From UBA5072 sp963822145 (lineage in GTDB: Bacteria > Bacteroidota > Bacteroidia > Bacteroidales > UBA10428): a DNA stretch of 64,000 bases. The notes under the pieces are model-generated. The model did no database searches. It was not told the origin of the DNA and was given only the letters and a program-made list of their open reading frames with translations. Below, in pieces: positions 44,922-53,690 of this stretch (the stretch's first letter is position 1; each line of letters opens with the position of its first letter). Position numbers and translations under genes: made by a program. The stretch is taken from assembly GCA_963822145.1 (NCBI GenBank), contig CAWGGG010000002.1, forward strand, positions 434,001 through 498,000, written 5' to 3'.

Positions 44922-44945
44922 CGGTAAGTCGCGACTTACCCCTAC
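44918..44945. repeat. TCGCGA-centred palindrome over a stop codon
   Basis: A 28-base palindrome with arms GTAGCGGTAAGTCG and CGACTTACCCCTAC (one mismatch) around TCGCGA. It contains the stop codon of the cyclase gene. Related in design to 2218-2249. Confidence 0.8.
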
Positions 44946-45045
44946 AACCTTTACCTTCATAATTCATTACTCGTCATTCATTACTATATATTATCAAGTT
45001 TTTTTCGTAATTTTGTAGCAATTTAAATAACAGCTGAAGAACTCA

Positions 45046-45861
45046 ATGACAGGCACAAAAGTTCTTTACGTTTCGCAGGAAATAACCCCTTACCTTCCTG
45101 AGACAGAAATGTCGGTTATCGGGAGGAATCTCCCGCAGGCCATACAGGAAAAGGGCAGGGAAATTCGCACCTTCATGCCAAAGTACGGATGTATCAATGA
45201 ACGGAGGAATCAGCTGCATGAGGTGATCCGGTTATCAGGAATGAACATCATCATTGACGACTCGGATCATCCCCTTATTATAAAAGTTGCCTCCATCCAG
45301 GCCGCCCGGATGCAGGTATATTTCATCGACAATGATGATTATTTCCTGCGTAAGTATTTATTCAGCAACGATAGTGGAGATTATTTCGAAGATAATGATG
45401 AGCGGGCCATATTTTTCGCCAGGGGCGTAATCGAAACTGTAAAAAAACTGCAATGGCCACCCAACATCATTCACTGCCATGGCTGGTTTTCTTCCTTATT
45501 ATCCTTGTATATTAAAAGGCTTTATGATGAAGATCCCATTTTTAAGAATTCGAAAGTGATTTTGTCGCTTTATGATAATGAATTCAAGCAGCCGCTGAAT
45601 AAACTTTTCAAAAAAAAGCTTTCCATGGACGGGGTCCCGGCAGATGATCTCCTTGTGCTGGATGAACCCAATTATCTGAATTATAGCAAATTGGTGGTCA
45701 ATATGTCAGATGGATTGATCATCGGGAGCAAGCAAATTAACCAGGAGGTATTAAACTACGCTGAAAAATCAGGTAAACCTTTACTGCCTTATCAGAATTC
45801 AACTTCTTATGTTGACGCCTATTCAGTTTTTTATGATCAGGTTTTGAATGGGTCACGTTAA
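45046..45861 (+). CDS. Glycogen/starch synthase-like protein, GT5 domain only
   Basis: 271 residues. It resembles the N-terminal GT5 catalytic domain of glycogen synthase: VLYVSQEITPYLPETEMSVIGRNLPQAIQEKGREIRTFMPKYG, ERAIFFARGVIETVKKLQWPPNIIHCHGWFSSLLSLYIK, and the ADP-sugar-site HCHGW. The C-terminal GT1 domain of normal synthases (about 477 residues in total) is absent, and the usual K-x-G-G-L loop is replaced by PETEMSVIGRNL. A short stand-alone form like this occurs in Bacteroidetes; whether it is active is uncertain. A TAATTTTG -7 box (45008-45015) lies upstream. Confidence 0.8.
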   Translation: MTGTKVLYVSQEITPYLPETEMSVIGRNLPQAIQEKGREIRTFMPKYGCINERRNQLHEVIRLSGMNIIIDDSDHPLIIKVASIQAARMQVYFIDNDDYFLRKYLFSNDSGDYFEDNDERAIFFARGVIETVKKLQWPPNIIHCHGWFSSLLSLYIKRLYDEDPIFKNSKVILSLYDNEFKQPLNKLFKKKLSMDGVPADDLLVLDEPNYLNYSKLVVNMSDGLIIGSKQINQEVLNYAEKSGKPLLPYQNSTSYVDAYSVFYDQVLNGSR

Positions 45862-45888
45862 TCACAAAAACAAACAAATTTCTTTCCT

Positions 45889-47724
45889 ATGTGCGGAATT
45901 GTTGGATATATCGGATACCGAGAAGTATATCCGATATTGGTTAATGGTCTGAAGCGGCTGGAATACCGTGGGTATGATTCCGCGGGCATTGCCATAATGA
46001 ACAGCCACCCCCATATTTATAAATGCAAAGGTAAGGTCAGTGACCTGGAATCGCATGTAAGCGGGAACCCGATTTCTGGACATTTGGGCATCGGGCATAC
46101 ACGCTGGGCCACCCATGGCGAACCCAATGACATCAATGCACATCCTCACCAGTCGCATCATGGCAAGTTTATCCTGATCCACAACGGCATCATTGAAAAC
46201 TATGCTCAGTTAAAGGGAGAACTGATAAAAAGGGGTTTTACCTTTAAGAGTGATACTGACTCCGAAGTACTGGTCAACCTCATTGAATACTTATACCTGA
46301 AGGGGGATGTAAGTGCTGAAATTGCGGTGAGAATCGCCTTAAGCAAGGTGGAAGGTGCCTATGGCCTCGTCATCATGTGCACTGATGAACCTGATAAGCT
46401 GATTGCAGCCCGGAAAGGCAGTCCTCTGGTGATAGGGGTAGGGAATGACGAGTATTTTATAGCCTCCGATGCCACTCCCATTGTTGAATATACCAAGAGT
46501 GTCATCTACCTGAGCGATCAGAATGTTGCCGTGATAACACGGAGTGAGCTGGTACTGAAGACGCTTAAGAATATTCAGCTTACCCCGAAGGTTCAGCAGT
46601 TGAGCCTGGATATAGGGGAAATTGACAAGGGCGGGTATGATCACTTTATGCTCAAGGAAATTTTTGAGCAGCCCCGTTCCATTCTGGACACATTCCGGGG
46701 CAGGATCACTGCCTCCGGCACGGAACTGCACCTGGGGGGGTTGTACCAGATCATACCCAGGCTTGTTGAAGCCAGACGTATTATTATCGTAGGTTGCGGA
46801 ACCTCATGGCATGCCGGTCTCGTTGGCGAATACCTTTTTGAAGATCTGGCGCGCATATCCGTTGAGGTTGAATATGCATCAGAATTCCGATACCGCCATC
46901 CCATCATCAGCAAAGAGGACGTTGTTATTGCCATCAGTCAGAGCGGTGAAACCGCTGATACGCTTGCAGCCATCAGGCTTGCGAAAGAGTCGGGAGCCCT
47001 GGTGCTGGGTATTTGCAATGTGGTTGGGTCCAGTATTCCCCGCGAAACAGATGGAGGTGTTTATACACATGCCGGACCGGAAATCGGGGTAGCTTCCACC
47101 AAAGCCTTTACAGCACAGGTTACCGTGCTCGCCATGATGGCCATACTGGTTGGACGAAGAAGAAATGTCCTTAGTGACGAGTTATATATTCATTACATTA
47201 ACGAATTGAAGGAGATACCCGATAAGATCGAGAAAATCCTGCGGCACAGCAAAGACATACAGAAATTATCGGGGCTCTACAAAGACGTTAACAATTTTCT
47301 TTACCTGGGCCGGGGCTATCTTTTTCCCGTAGCACTTGAAGGTGCGCTGAAACTGAAAGAGATCTCCTACATCCATGCCGAGGGATATCCGGCTGCTGAA
47401 ATGAAGCACGGGCCTATCGCCCTGATAGATCAGAATATGCCTGTGGTGGTGCTGGCTACAAGGGACCATTCTTACGACAAGATCGTCAGCAACATACAGG
47501 AAGTGAAGGCCCGTAAGGGCAAAGTAATAGCCATCGTGAATGAAGGGGATACTGTAATTACCCAGCTGGCCAATCATACCCTCGAGATCCCGGAGACAGA
47601 CATTATCTTTTCACCGCTTCTGGCGGTAGTTCCCCTCCAGCTGATGTCGTATTACATTGCCGTAATGCGCGGATGCAATGTGGATCAGCCGCGCAACCTG
47701 GCCAAATCGGTCACCGTGGAATGA
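45889..47724 (+). CDS. glmS: Glutamine-fructose-6-phosphate aminotransferase (isomerizing)
   Basis: 611 residues. The N-terminal glutaminase begins with MCGIVGYIGYR, so Cys2 is the nucleophile, and has LEYRGYDSAGIA and GHTRWATHGEPNDINAHPH. Two SIS domains follow (RIIIVGCGTSWHAGLVGEYLFEDLARI, GRGYLFPVALEGALKLKEISYIHAEGYPAAEMKHGPIALI), and the protein ends in the family tail CNVDQPRNLAKSVTVE. It makes glucosamine-6-phosphate, the entry to UDP-GlcNAc for wall and lipid A. Its stop abuts that of convergent rfbB. Confidence 0.97.
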   Translation: MCGIVGYIGYREVYPILVNGLKRLEYRGYDSAGIAIMNSHPHIYKCKGKVSDLESHVSGNPISGHLGIGHTRWATHGEPNDINAHPHQSHHGKFILIHNGIIENYAQLKGELIKRGFTFKSDTDSEVLVNLIEYLYLKGDVSAEIAVRIALSKVEGAYGLVIMCTDEPDKLIAARKGSPLVIGVGNDEYFIASDATPIVEYTKSVIYLSDQNVAVITRSELVLKTLKNIQLTPKVQQLSLDIGEIDKGGYDHFMLKEIFEQPRSILDTFRGRITASGTELHLGGLYQIIPRLVEARRIIIVGCGTSWHAGLVGEYLFEDLARISVEVEYASEFRYRHPIISKEDVVIAISQSGETADTLAAIRLAKESGALVLGICNVVGSSIPRETDGGVYTHAGPEIGVASTKAFTAQVTVLAMMAILVGRRRNVLSDELYIHYINELKEIPDKIEKILRHSKDIQKLSGLYKDVNNFLYLGRGYLFPVALEGALKLKEISYIHAEGYPAAEMKHGPIALIDQNMPVVVLATRDHSYDKIVSNIQEVKARKGKVIAIVNEGDTVITQLANHTLEIPETDIIFSPLLAVVPLQLMSYYIAVMRGCNVDQPRNLAKSVTVE

Positions 47725-48780
47725 TCAACGCTGCTGATACTGCCTCTCGTAGTATTTTTCATAATCCCCGTTTACCACGTGCTGCAGCCAATCCTTGTGC
47801 GACAGGTACCAATCGACCGTTAACCGCAGTCCTTCTTCAAAGGTCAGGGAAGGTTGCCATCCCAGTTCCTGTTCAATCTTCGAAGGATCAATTGCATAAC
47901 GCTGGTCGTGCCCGGCCCGGTCGGTCACGAAAGTGATCAGTTTCTCCGAATCTCCTGCAGGCCGGTTAAGTTTCTGATCCATGAGCCGGCAAAGTAGCCG
48001 GATGAGGTCAATATTTTTCCATTCGTTCTTTCCGCCGATGGCATAAGTTTCCCCTGATCTGCCCTTATGGAAAATGACATCAATGGCACTGGCATGGTCC
48101 CCGACATAGAGCCAGTCGCGGATGTTTTCACCGGTGCCGTATACGGGAACCGGTTTGTTGTTTTTGATATTGTTGATGGCAAGTGGAATGAGCTTTTCCG
48201 GGAACTGATTCGGACCATAATTATTGGAACAATTCGAGATGATCACCGGTAGTCCGTAAGTGTGGTGATAAGCCCTGACCAGGTGGTCTGAACTGGCTTT
48301 TGAGGCGGAATAGGGACTTCGCGGGTCATAAGACGTCTTCTCCGTGAAATGACCCTCATGGCCCAGGGATCCAAATACCTCATCGGTAGATATGTGGTAG
48401 AATATTTTTTCATCAAAATGGCCCTTCCATTTCTCCCTGGCTGCATTGAGCAGGTTCACAGTGCCCAGGATATTGGTGTGTATGAATTCGAGGGGATTGG
48501 TGATGGATCTGTCCACATGTGACTCTGCGGCGAGATGGATGATGCCGTCGAAACGGTATTCATGGAACAGGCGATTGATCTGCTGCAGGTTGGTAATATC
48601 AGTCCTGATAAACTTATAATTGGGCTTTTGCTCAATATCCGAAAGGTTTTCGAGATTGCCGGCATAGGTGAGCTTATCAGCATTGATAATAAGATAATCG
48701 GGATAGCGGTTCACCAGTAACCGGACAACATGCGATCCGATAAAGCCGGCTCCGCCGGTAATGAGTAATGTCCTTTCCAT
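47725..48780 (-). CDS. rfbB: dTDP-glucose 4,6-dehydratase
   Basis: 351 residues. The Rossmann motif is TGGAGFIGSHVVR near the start. Catalytic features are HISTDEVFGSLG (with T, D, E), YSASKASSDHLVRAYHHTYGLP (YxxxK) and SNCSNNYGPNQFPEKLIPL. It produces dTDP-4-keto-6-deoxyglucose for surface polysaccharide. It is the last gene of a nucleotide-sugar cluster, 9 bases after galE. Confidence 0.95.
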   Translation of the reverse strand: MERTLLITGGAGFIGSHVVRLLVNRYPDYLIINADKLTYAGNLENLSDIEQKPNYKFIRTDITNLQQINRLFHEYRFDGIIHLAAESHVDRSITNPLEFIHTNILGTVNLLNAAREKWKGHFDEKIFYHISTDEVFGSLGHEGHFTEKTSYDPRSPYSASKASSDHLVRAYHHTYGLPVIISNCSNNYGPNQFPEKLIPLAINNIKNNKPVPVYGTGENIRDWLYVGDHASAIDVIFHKGRSGETYAIGGKNEWKNIDLIRLLCRLMDQKLNRPAGDSEKLITFVTDRAGHDQRYAIDPSKIEQELGWQPSLTFEEGLRLTVDWYLSHKDWLQHVVNGDYEKYYERQYQQR

Positions 48781-48789
48781 AGTGAGTCA

Positions 48790-49827
48790 TTATTGGTTTT
48801 TCATACGACCATGAATATTTTTCTCCCAGTTCCACGCTGAAAGCAATGTCTTCTCCAGGGGTGTATCAGCATGCCATCCGAGCTCCAGGTTGGCCAGTGC
48901 GGTATCGGCATAAACACGTGCGATATCGCCCGGCCTGCGGGGATATATCCGGTAATGAACCTTCTGGCCTGTAGCTTTCTCAAAGGCATTAACGATTTCA
49001 AAGACCGACAATCCTTTACCTGTGCCAAGGTTGAACACTTCAAATGATTCTTTGTTTCTGCTCTGCAACAGACGTTCCAGGGTTTTTACATGAGCCCGGG
49101 CCAGGTCAACCACATCAATGTAGTCACGGATGCCTGTACCGTCGGGGGTGTCATAGTCATTTCCAAAAACCCTTAATTCTTTTCTTAAACCGATAGCGGT
49201 TTGGGTGATATAAGGTACCAGGTTCTGCGGCGTACCTGAAGGTTGTTCCCCGATCAGGGCTGAGGGATGCGCCCCCACGGGATTAAAATAGCGAAGGGCA
49301 ATTCCTTTAATGCCCGTATTGGCGGCAATAGTATCGCGCATGATCTCCTCCGAGATTTGTTTGGTATTGCCGTAGGGGGAATTGGCTGGTTTTATGGGAG
49401 AATCTTCGGTTACCGGCAGGTGGTCGGGTTGTCCGTAAACCGTACAGGATGATGAAAATACCAGGTACGGGATGCTGAATTCCCGCATCACCTGTAACAG
49501 ATTGATATGGGAAACCAGGTTGTTGTGATAATACTCCAGGGGTTTATCCACCGATTCGCCAACGGCTTTCAGGGCGGCAAAATGAATGACCGCATTAATG
49601 CCCGTGTGTTTTGCACAAAATTCCCTGAGCTTTGTCAGATCGCACAGGTCGAAATTCTCAAAAGCCGGTCTGGTACCGGTTATCTCCCGGATCCTTTCCA
49701 GCACTTCGATGTGCGAGTTGGACAGGTTGTCAACAATGACAGGCTCATAGTCATTTTGCAGGAGTTCCACCACGGTATGAGAACCTATATATCCTGCGCC
49801 TCCGGTGACCAGGACTTTATTCTTCAT
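48790..49827 (-). CDS. galE: UDP-glucose 4-epimerase
   Basis: 345 residues. NAD-binding TGGAGYIGSHTVVELL is at the start, with HFAALKAVGESVDKPLEYYHNN, SSSCTVYG and the YxxxK pair in SPYGNTKQISEEIMRD. GTGIRDYIDVVDLARAH and VFNLGTGKGLSVFEIV complete the family set. It interconverts UDP-glucose and UDP-galactose. Its start overlaps the acetyltransferase stop by 11 bases. Confidence 0.95.
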   Translation of the reverse strand: MKNKVLVTGGAGYIGSHTVVELLQNDYEPVIVDNLSNSHIEVLERIREITGTRPAFENFDLCDLTKLREFCAKHTGINAVIHFAALKAVGESVDKPLEYYHNNLVSHINLLQVMREFSIPYLVFSSSCTVYGQPDHLPVTEDSPIKPANSPYGNTKQISEEIMRDTIAANTGIKGIALRYFNPVGAHPSALIGEQPSGTPQNLVPYITQTAIGLRKELRVFGNDYDTPDGTGIRDYIDVVDLARAHVKTLERLLQSRNKESFEVFNLGTGKGLSVFEIVNAFEKATGQKVHYRIYPRRPGDIARVYADTALANLELGWHADTPLEKTLLSAWNWEKNIHGRMKNQ

Positions 49828-50407
49828 GTGCTGTAATTTTTTGCACCATGTTGTTGGTAAGCAGGTATTTTTCTTTGCTTTCGGGGCACTCGGCCATACC
49901 CTCAGGATTAAATTTCAACCGGTGGCCGTATTCACTCATCCAGCCTGAGTGCCTTGCCGGATTGCCAACCACCAGTTCGTAAGGAGCAACATCGCGGGTT
50001 ACCACAGCCCCGGCGCCGATAAAGGCATATCGACCAATACGGATACCACAGAGGATGGTTGCATTGGCCCCAATGGTAGCGCCCTTTTCCACCAGGGTCT
50101 TTTTGTACTGGTCTTTCCGGGCAACTGCACTGCGGGGATTGATGACATTGGTAAATACCATCGAGGGTCCGAGGAAAACATCCTCTTCGCAAATCACTCC
50201 TGTATAGACAGAAACATTGTTCTGAACCTTCACGTTGTTGCCCAGCTGAACTCCCGGGGATACCACTACGTTCTGTCCCAGGTTGCAATGCTCTCCGATA
50301 ATACAGTCAGACATGACATGCGAAAAGTGCCAGATCTTCGTCCCCTTTCCGATAACAGCGTTCTCATCGATTACTGCGGTCTCATGCGCGAAATAGCTTT
50401 GATTCAT
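49817..50407 (-). CDS. Left-handed beta-helix acetyltransferase, WbpD/WlbB-like
   Basis: 196 residues. Hexapeptide repeats run through VIDENAVIGKGTKIWHFSHVMSD, NLGQNVVVSPGVQLGNNVKVQ and KGATIGANATILCGIRIGRYAFIGAGAVVTRDVAPYELVVGNPAR. This matches N-acetyltransferases that act on UDP-3-amino-2-acetamido sugars. The StrS-type aminotransferase directly upstream (4-base overlap) supplies such an amino sugar, so the pair probably makes a diacetamido nucleotide sugar for O-antigen or capsule. Confidence 0.85.
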   Translation of the reverse strand: MNQSYFAHETAVIDENAVIGKGTKIWHFSHVMSDCIIGEHCNLGQNVVVSPGVQLGNNVKVQNNVSVYTGVICEEDVFLGPSMVFTNVINPRSAVARKDQYKKTLVEKGATIGANATILCGIRIGRYAFIGAGAVVTRDVAPYELVVGNPARHSGWMSEYGHRLKFNPEGMAECPESKEKYLLTNNMVQKITAHEE

Positions 50408-51540
50408 AATTTACCGGTTAGAAATTCCATAAGACTGGTGGTAATATATAGCAGCTGCTCCTCATCGAGTTCTGTATGCATGGGCAAAGATAAAACGGTT
50501 TCACAGAGCTGACGCGAAACCGGAAAGTCATTTTCAAGATGCCCCAGGTAGCGGAAAGCCTTTTGCTGGTGCGCTGGAAGAGGATAATACACCATGGAGG
50601 GTATCCCCTTCAATTCGAGATGATTCATAAGGGCTTCCCTGTTGAGGTTTTTCAGCCTGATCGTGTATTGATGAAAAACATGGGTACTGAAAGAAGAACG
50701 TTCGGGCAGGATGATCCCCGGCAGGTCTTTCAGGGCCCTGTCGTACCAATCGGCTGCCTTCCTGCGGGCAGCGGAATATTCATCCAGGTAGCGCAGTTTT
50801 ACCCTCAGGATGGCTGCCTGCATAGTATCGAGTCTTGAATTCACCCCGGTAAGGTCGTAATAATAGCGCTTTCGCATGCCATGGTGGGTGATGGCCGCCA
50901 GTGTGGCTGCCAGGTCCGGATCATTGGTCATCATAGCTCCCCCGTCGCCGAAACAACCCAGGTTTTTTGAGGGGAAGAAAGAGGTACAGGCCATGTGTCC
51001 GATGGTTCCTGCCTTTTTTACTGCCCCCGATCTGAAGATATAGTCGGCCGACAGCGCCTGGGCCACATCTTCTATGACCGTTATATTCCGGGCTGAGGCG
51101 ATCCGCATGATCTCTTCCATATGGGCACACTGCCCGAAAAGATGAACCGGGATAATGACTTTGGTCCTGGGTGTGATGGCGTTTTCGAGGGATGCCAGAT
51201 CCATGTTGAAAGTCCCGGGTTCCACATCCACCAATACGGGTGTCAGACCCAGGAGTGCCGATACTTCAACGGTTGAAATAAATGTAAAGTTGGGTGTAAT
51301 TACCTCGTCTCCCGGCTTAAGTCCAAGTGCCATCAGGCAGATCTGAAGGGCGTCAGTTCCGTTGGCACAGGCAATTACGTGATGGATGCCCAGGTATTGT
51401 GCAAGTTCACGTTCAAAATCCTTAACTTCAACTCCCTTAACAAATACAGCACTGTCGAGCACATGGTGTATGGCCTGGTCAATTTCTGCTTTTATACGCT
51501 GGTACTGGCCGTGCAGGTCCACCATGGAAATTTTTCCCAT
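50404..51540 (-). CDS. DegT/DnrJ/EryC1/StrS sugar aminotransferase, WbpE/WlbC-like
   Basis: 378 residues. The PLP lysine is in CTSFFPSKNLGCFGDGGAMMTND. ANGTDALQICLMALGLKPGDEVITPNFTFISTVE and VIEDVAQALSADY are typical, and RLDTMQAAILRVKLRYLDEYSAARR is the family C-terminal motif. It transfers an amino group to a nucleotide keto-sugar. It is the first gene of the cluster aminotransferase-acetyltransferase-galE-rfbB, with very tight spacing. The dehydrogenase that would supply the keto-sugar is not in the window. Confidence 0.9.
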   Translation of the reverse strand: MGKISMVDLHGQYQRIKAEIDQAIHHVLDSAVFVKGVEVKDFERELAQYLGIHHVIACANGTDALQICLMALGLKPGDEVITPNFTFISTVEVSALLGLTPVLVDVEPGTFNMDLASLENAITPRTKVIIPVHLFGQCAHMEEIMRIASARNITVIEDVAQALSADYIFRSGAVKKAGTIGHMACTSFFPSKNLGCFGDGGAMMTNDPDLAATLAAITHHGMRKRYYYDLTGVNSRLDTMQAAILRVKLRYLDEYSAARRKAADWYDRALKDLPGIILPERSSFSTHVFHQYTIRLKNLNREALMNHLELKGIPSMVYYPLPAHQQKAFRYLGHLENDFPVSRQLCETVLSLPMHTELDEEQLLYITTSLMEFLTGKL

Positions 51541-51607
51541 AGCTGTTTCAAATCGGTTTAATCAGGGCACTAAGATAGTCAAATGATGCTTAAGATAGAT
51601 ATTTTAT

Positions 51608-51615
51608 TAATTTTG
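51608..51615 (+). promoter_or_regulatory. -7 box before the HU/SPOR gene
   Basis: TAATTTTG matches TAnnTTTG. The -33 element is weak. Transcription from here would start near 51621, after the ATG at 51618, which favours the GTG start at 51651 for the gene. Confidence 0.45.
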
Positions 51616-51650
51616 GCATGTTTTGGAATAGCCATGTCAATCTACTACCT

Positions 51651-52682
51651 GTGAATATACCGCCTATTATCCGGGAATTGCTGCTTCGTCATGAAAAGTC
51701 AGTGATTCCTGGCTTTGGAACATTTTCAATTGTTCATCGTCCGGCTGAACTCAACAAGTCAACCGGAGTTTTGCTTCCTCCTGCGAAGACAATACGCTTT
51801 GATCACCTTGCAAAAACAGATGACGGACAGCTTACGGACCTCCTTGCCCGAAAACAGCAGGTAAAAAAATCAGAAGCCGTCGCATCTGTTGCTGCTTTTG
51901 TAAAATCGATTGAAGGGCAGCTCAGCACCAAAGGTGCAGCATACCTGGAAGGAATCGGAGATTTAATGCTTGATCAAGCAGGTGACTATAGTTTCAAGCC
52001 CCTGGAGGAGCTGTTGGGCAAGGCCAATATGTTCGGTTTGCCCAGGCTTGATATCCCGGTTGCAAGGCCTGCAGCAGCAAGTTCCCCTGCTCCGGTCGCT
52101 GAAGTTCCCACGTTACTGGCACGCAGACGTGTGACACGAAGATGGTGGATACCTGCCACCCTGGCTCTTGTGGTGATTGGATTAATTGCGGTTGTATATC
52201 TGACAGGCCTCTATGAAAAGTTCAGGACCCAGGGCCAGGAGATTGTTATTAATTCCGGACAAAATGAAGATGCCGACCGGCTTGTATTTGGAAATCGTTC
52301 TGACACAACCGATACGCTTCAGGAGAAAATAAGCCGTGAACTTGAGAACCGCACTGACAGGGAGCAGGCCCTGAAGTATGAGGAACCGGTCAATCCACCC
52401 GGCGACCAGGTAAATACTGGCGAAGAAGAGCCCGTTACCAAGGATTTAGCCGTTGGAGAAAAACCTTATCATGTTATTGCCGGTTCATTCCAAAACCTCA
52501 GCAATGCTGAAAAACAAAGACTGAATCTCGAAAAGAAAGGATTCCCTGCAGTACTTTTGCCCAAGCGCGGCAGGTTTTATATGGTCAGTCTTGGCTCCTA
52601 TGATTCGCGTGAACAGGCCGCTGAAGCAATGAAGCAATTGCGAGCGAAGCTGGAACAGGAGTTTTGGGTGATGAAGATCTAG
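51651..52682 (+). CDS. Membrane protein with HU-CCDC81-like N-terminus and C-terminal SPOR domain
   Basis: 343 residues if the GTG at 51651 is used; an ATG at 51618 adds eleven residues of no family character. The N-terminal part (NIPPIIRELLLRHEKSVIPGFGTFSI) has the HU-CCDC81 pattern. A second HU-like unit runs to about residue 140. One membrane segment is at about 165-190 (WWIPATLALVVIGLIAVVYL). An acidic linker leads to a SPOR domain at about 270-343 (YHVIAGSFQNLSNAEKQRLNLEKKGFPAVLL, GRFYMVSLGSYDSREQA). SPOR domains bind denuded septal peptidoglycan, so a role at division or wall remodelling is likely. Confidence 0.85.
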   Translation: MNIPPIIRELLLRHEKSVIPGFGTFSIVHRPAELNKSTGVLLPPAKTIRFDHLAKTDDGQLTDLLARKQQVKKSEAVASVAAFVKSIEGQLSTKGAAYLEGIGDLMLDQAGDYSFKPLEELLGKANMFGLPRLDIPVARPAAASSPAPVAEVPTLLARRRVTRRWWIPATLALVVIGLIAVVYLTGLYEKFRTQGQEIVINSGQNEDADRLVFGNRSDTTDTLQEKISRELENRTDREQALKYEEPVNPPGDQVNTGEEEPVTKDLAVGEKPYHVIAGSFQNLSNAEKQRLNLEKKGFPAVLLPKRGRFYMVSLGSYDSREQAAEAMKQLRAKLEQEFWVMKI

Positions 52683-52687
52683 GGACG

Positions 52688-52713
52688 CCCGCCTATGCTG
52701 AAGCTTCGGCGGG
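52688..52713. repeat. CCCGCC/GGCGGG hairpin element
   Basis: CCCGCC (52688-52693) pairs with GGCGGG (52708-52713), and GAAGCTTC lies in the loop. It sits just after the HU/SPOR gene stop. This type of GC-rich interspersed palindrome is found in many genomes and is followed here by a GGGACGAG repeat. Confidence 0.7.
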
Positions 52714-52718
52714 TAAAA

Positions 52719-52737
52719 GGGACGAGGGACAAGGGAT
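52719..52737. repeat. GGGACGAG-family repeat
   Basis: GGGACGAGGGACAAGGGAT directly follows the CCCGCC element, so two unrelated interspersed repeats are stacked at one 3' end. Confidence 0.65.
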
Positions 52738-52834
52738 AAATCACAATTCAAATTCAGCAAAATATTAATGCCTTGTGAGAGCAGGGGTGAGTAGGATCTT
52801 TTATCCCTGTAAATCCTTGCTTTATCAAATAAAA

Positions 52835-52865
52835 TTGATCGGGTGATTAAACCTTTTTATCTTTC
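52835..52865 (+). promoter_or_regulatory. Promoter of the DUF4382 gene
   Basis: TTGA (52835-52838), 19 bases, then TATCTTTC (52858-52865). It differs from TTTG-N19-TAnnTTTG at a few positions but keeps the exact spacing. The ATG is 37 bases further. Confidence 0.5.
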
Positions 52866-52902
52866 CGGTGTCAAACTGTAGCTAACTGAAAAAAACAAAA
52901 TC

Positions 52903-53685
52903 ATGAGAAAAAGTTTGTATACATATGGTTTGGTTGTCAGTGCCCTGATGCTGGCAATCAGTTGTGACAAATCGGAAACCAGTGATCAGAATGCAGTACT
53001 GGAGGTAAGGCTTACTGATGCGCCCGGTGACTACGAGGAAGTTTTAATTGATGTTCAGGATATTCAGATTCATGTTTCTGCTGTCGATGGTGAGGGTGAC
53101 TGGCAAAGTCTCCCGGTAAACCCGGGAATTTTTAATCTGCTTGATTTCCAGAACGGGATGGATACTTTACTGGCCCATATGGAACTGCCCGCAGGAATGG
53201 TTTCCCAGATGCGGCTGGTGCTTGGCCCCAACAACCAGGTGAAAGCAGATGGCGGGTATCATGACCTGGCAACACCCTCAGCCCAGCAGAGCGGTTTGAA
53301 ATTCAACATTAATGCCAATCTCGTCGGGGGATTGGTTTATAGACTCTGGATCGATTTTGATGCCGCCCGATCCATTGTCCATAAAGGGAATGGGGGTTAC
53401 AGCCTGAAACCCGTTATCCGGACCTATACCGATGCCATATCCGGAGCCATTTCCGGTAATGTATTGCCCACAGAGGCACAAGCCTATGTTAAAGCCATTG
53501 CAGGTTCTGACACGCTGGGCACCATCCCGGCAGAGGATGGAAATTTTATGATCAAGGGAGTACCTGAGGGGGAATACAAGATCGTATTTGAACCGATAGC
53601 CCCCTTTATTTCCGATACCATTTTCAATGTGCCGGTAATAACTGGGCAAGTGACAACCCTGGATCCTGTAATTTTGGAGCAATAG
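52903..53685 (+). CDS. DUF4382 domain lipoprotein
   Basis: 260 residues. The lipobox is LMLAISCDKSE with the Cys near residue 21. DUF4382 follows (LEVRLTDAPGDYEEVLIDVQDIQIHV, FNLLDFQNGMDTLLAHMELPAGMVSQMRLVL). The last part (about 180-260) looks like a carboxypeptidase-regulatory-type beta-sandwich (GAISGNVLPTEAQAYVKAIAG, FMIKGVPEGEYKIVFEP). No function is known; surface or periplasmic location is expected. It is convergent with the methyltransferase gene, five bases apart. Confidence 0.88.
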   Translation: MRKSLYTYGLVVSALMLAISCDKSETSDQNAVLEVRLTDAPGDYEEVLIDVQDIQIHVSAVDGEGDWQSLPVNPGIFNLLDFQNGMDTLLAHMELPAGMVSQMRLVLGPNNQVKADGGYHDLATPSAQQSGLKFNINANLVGGLVYRLWIDFDAARSIVHKGNGGYSLKPVIRTYTDAISGAISGNVLPTEAQAYVKAIAGSDTLGTIPAEDGNFMIKGVPEGEYKIVFEPIAPFISDTIFNVPVITGQVTTLDPVILEQ

Positions 53686-53690
53686 GATGA

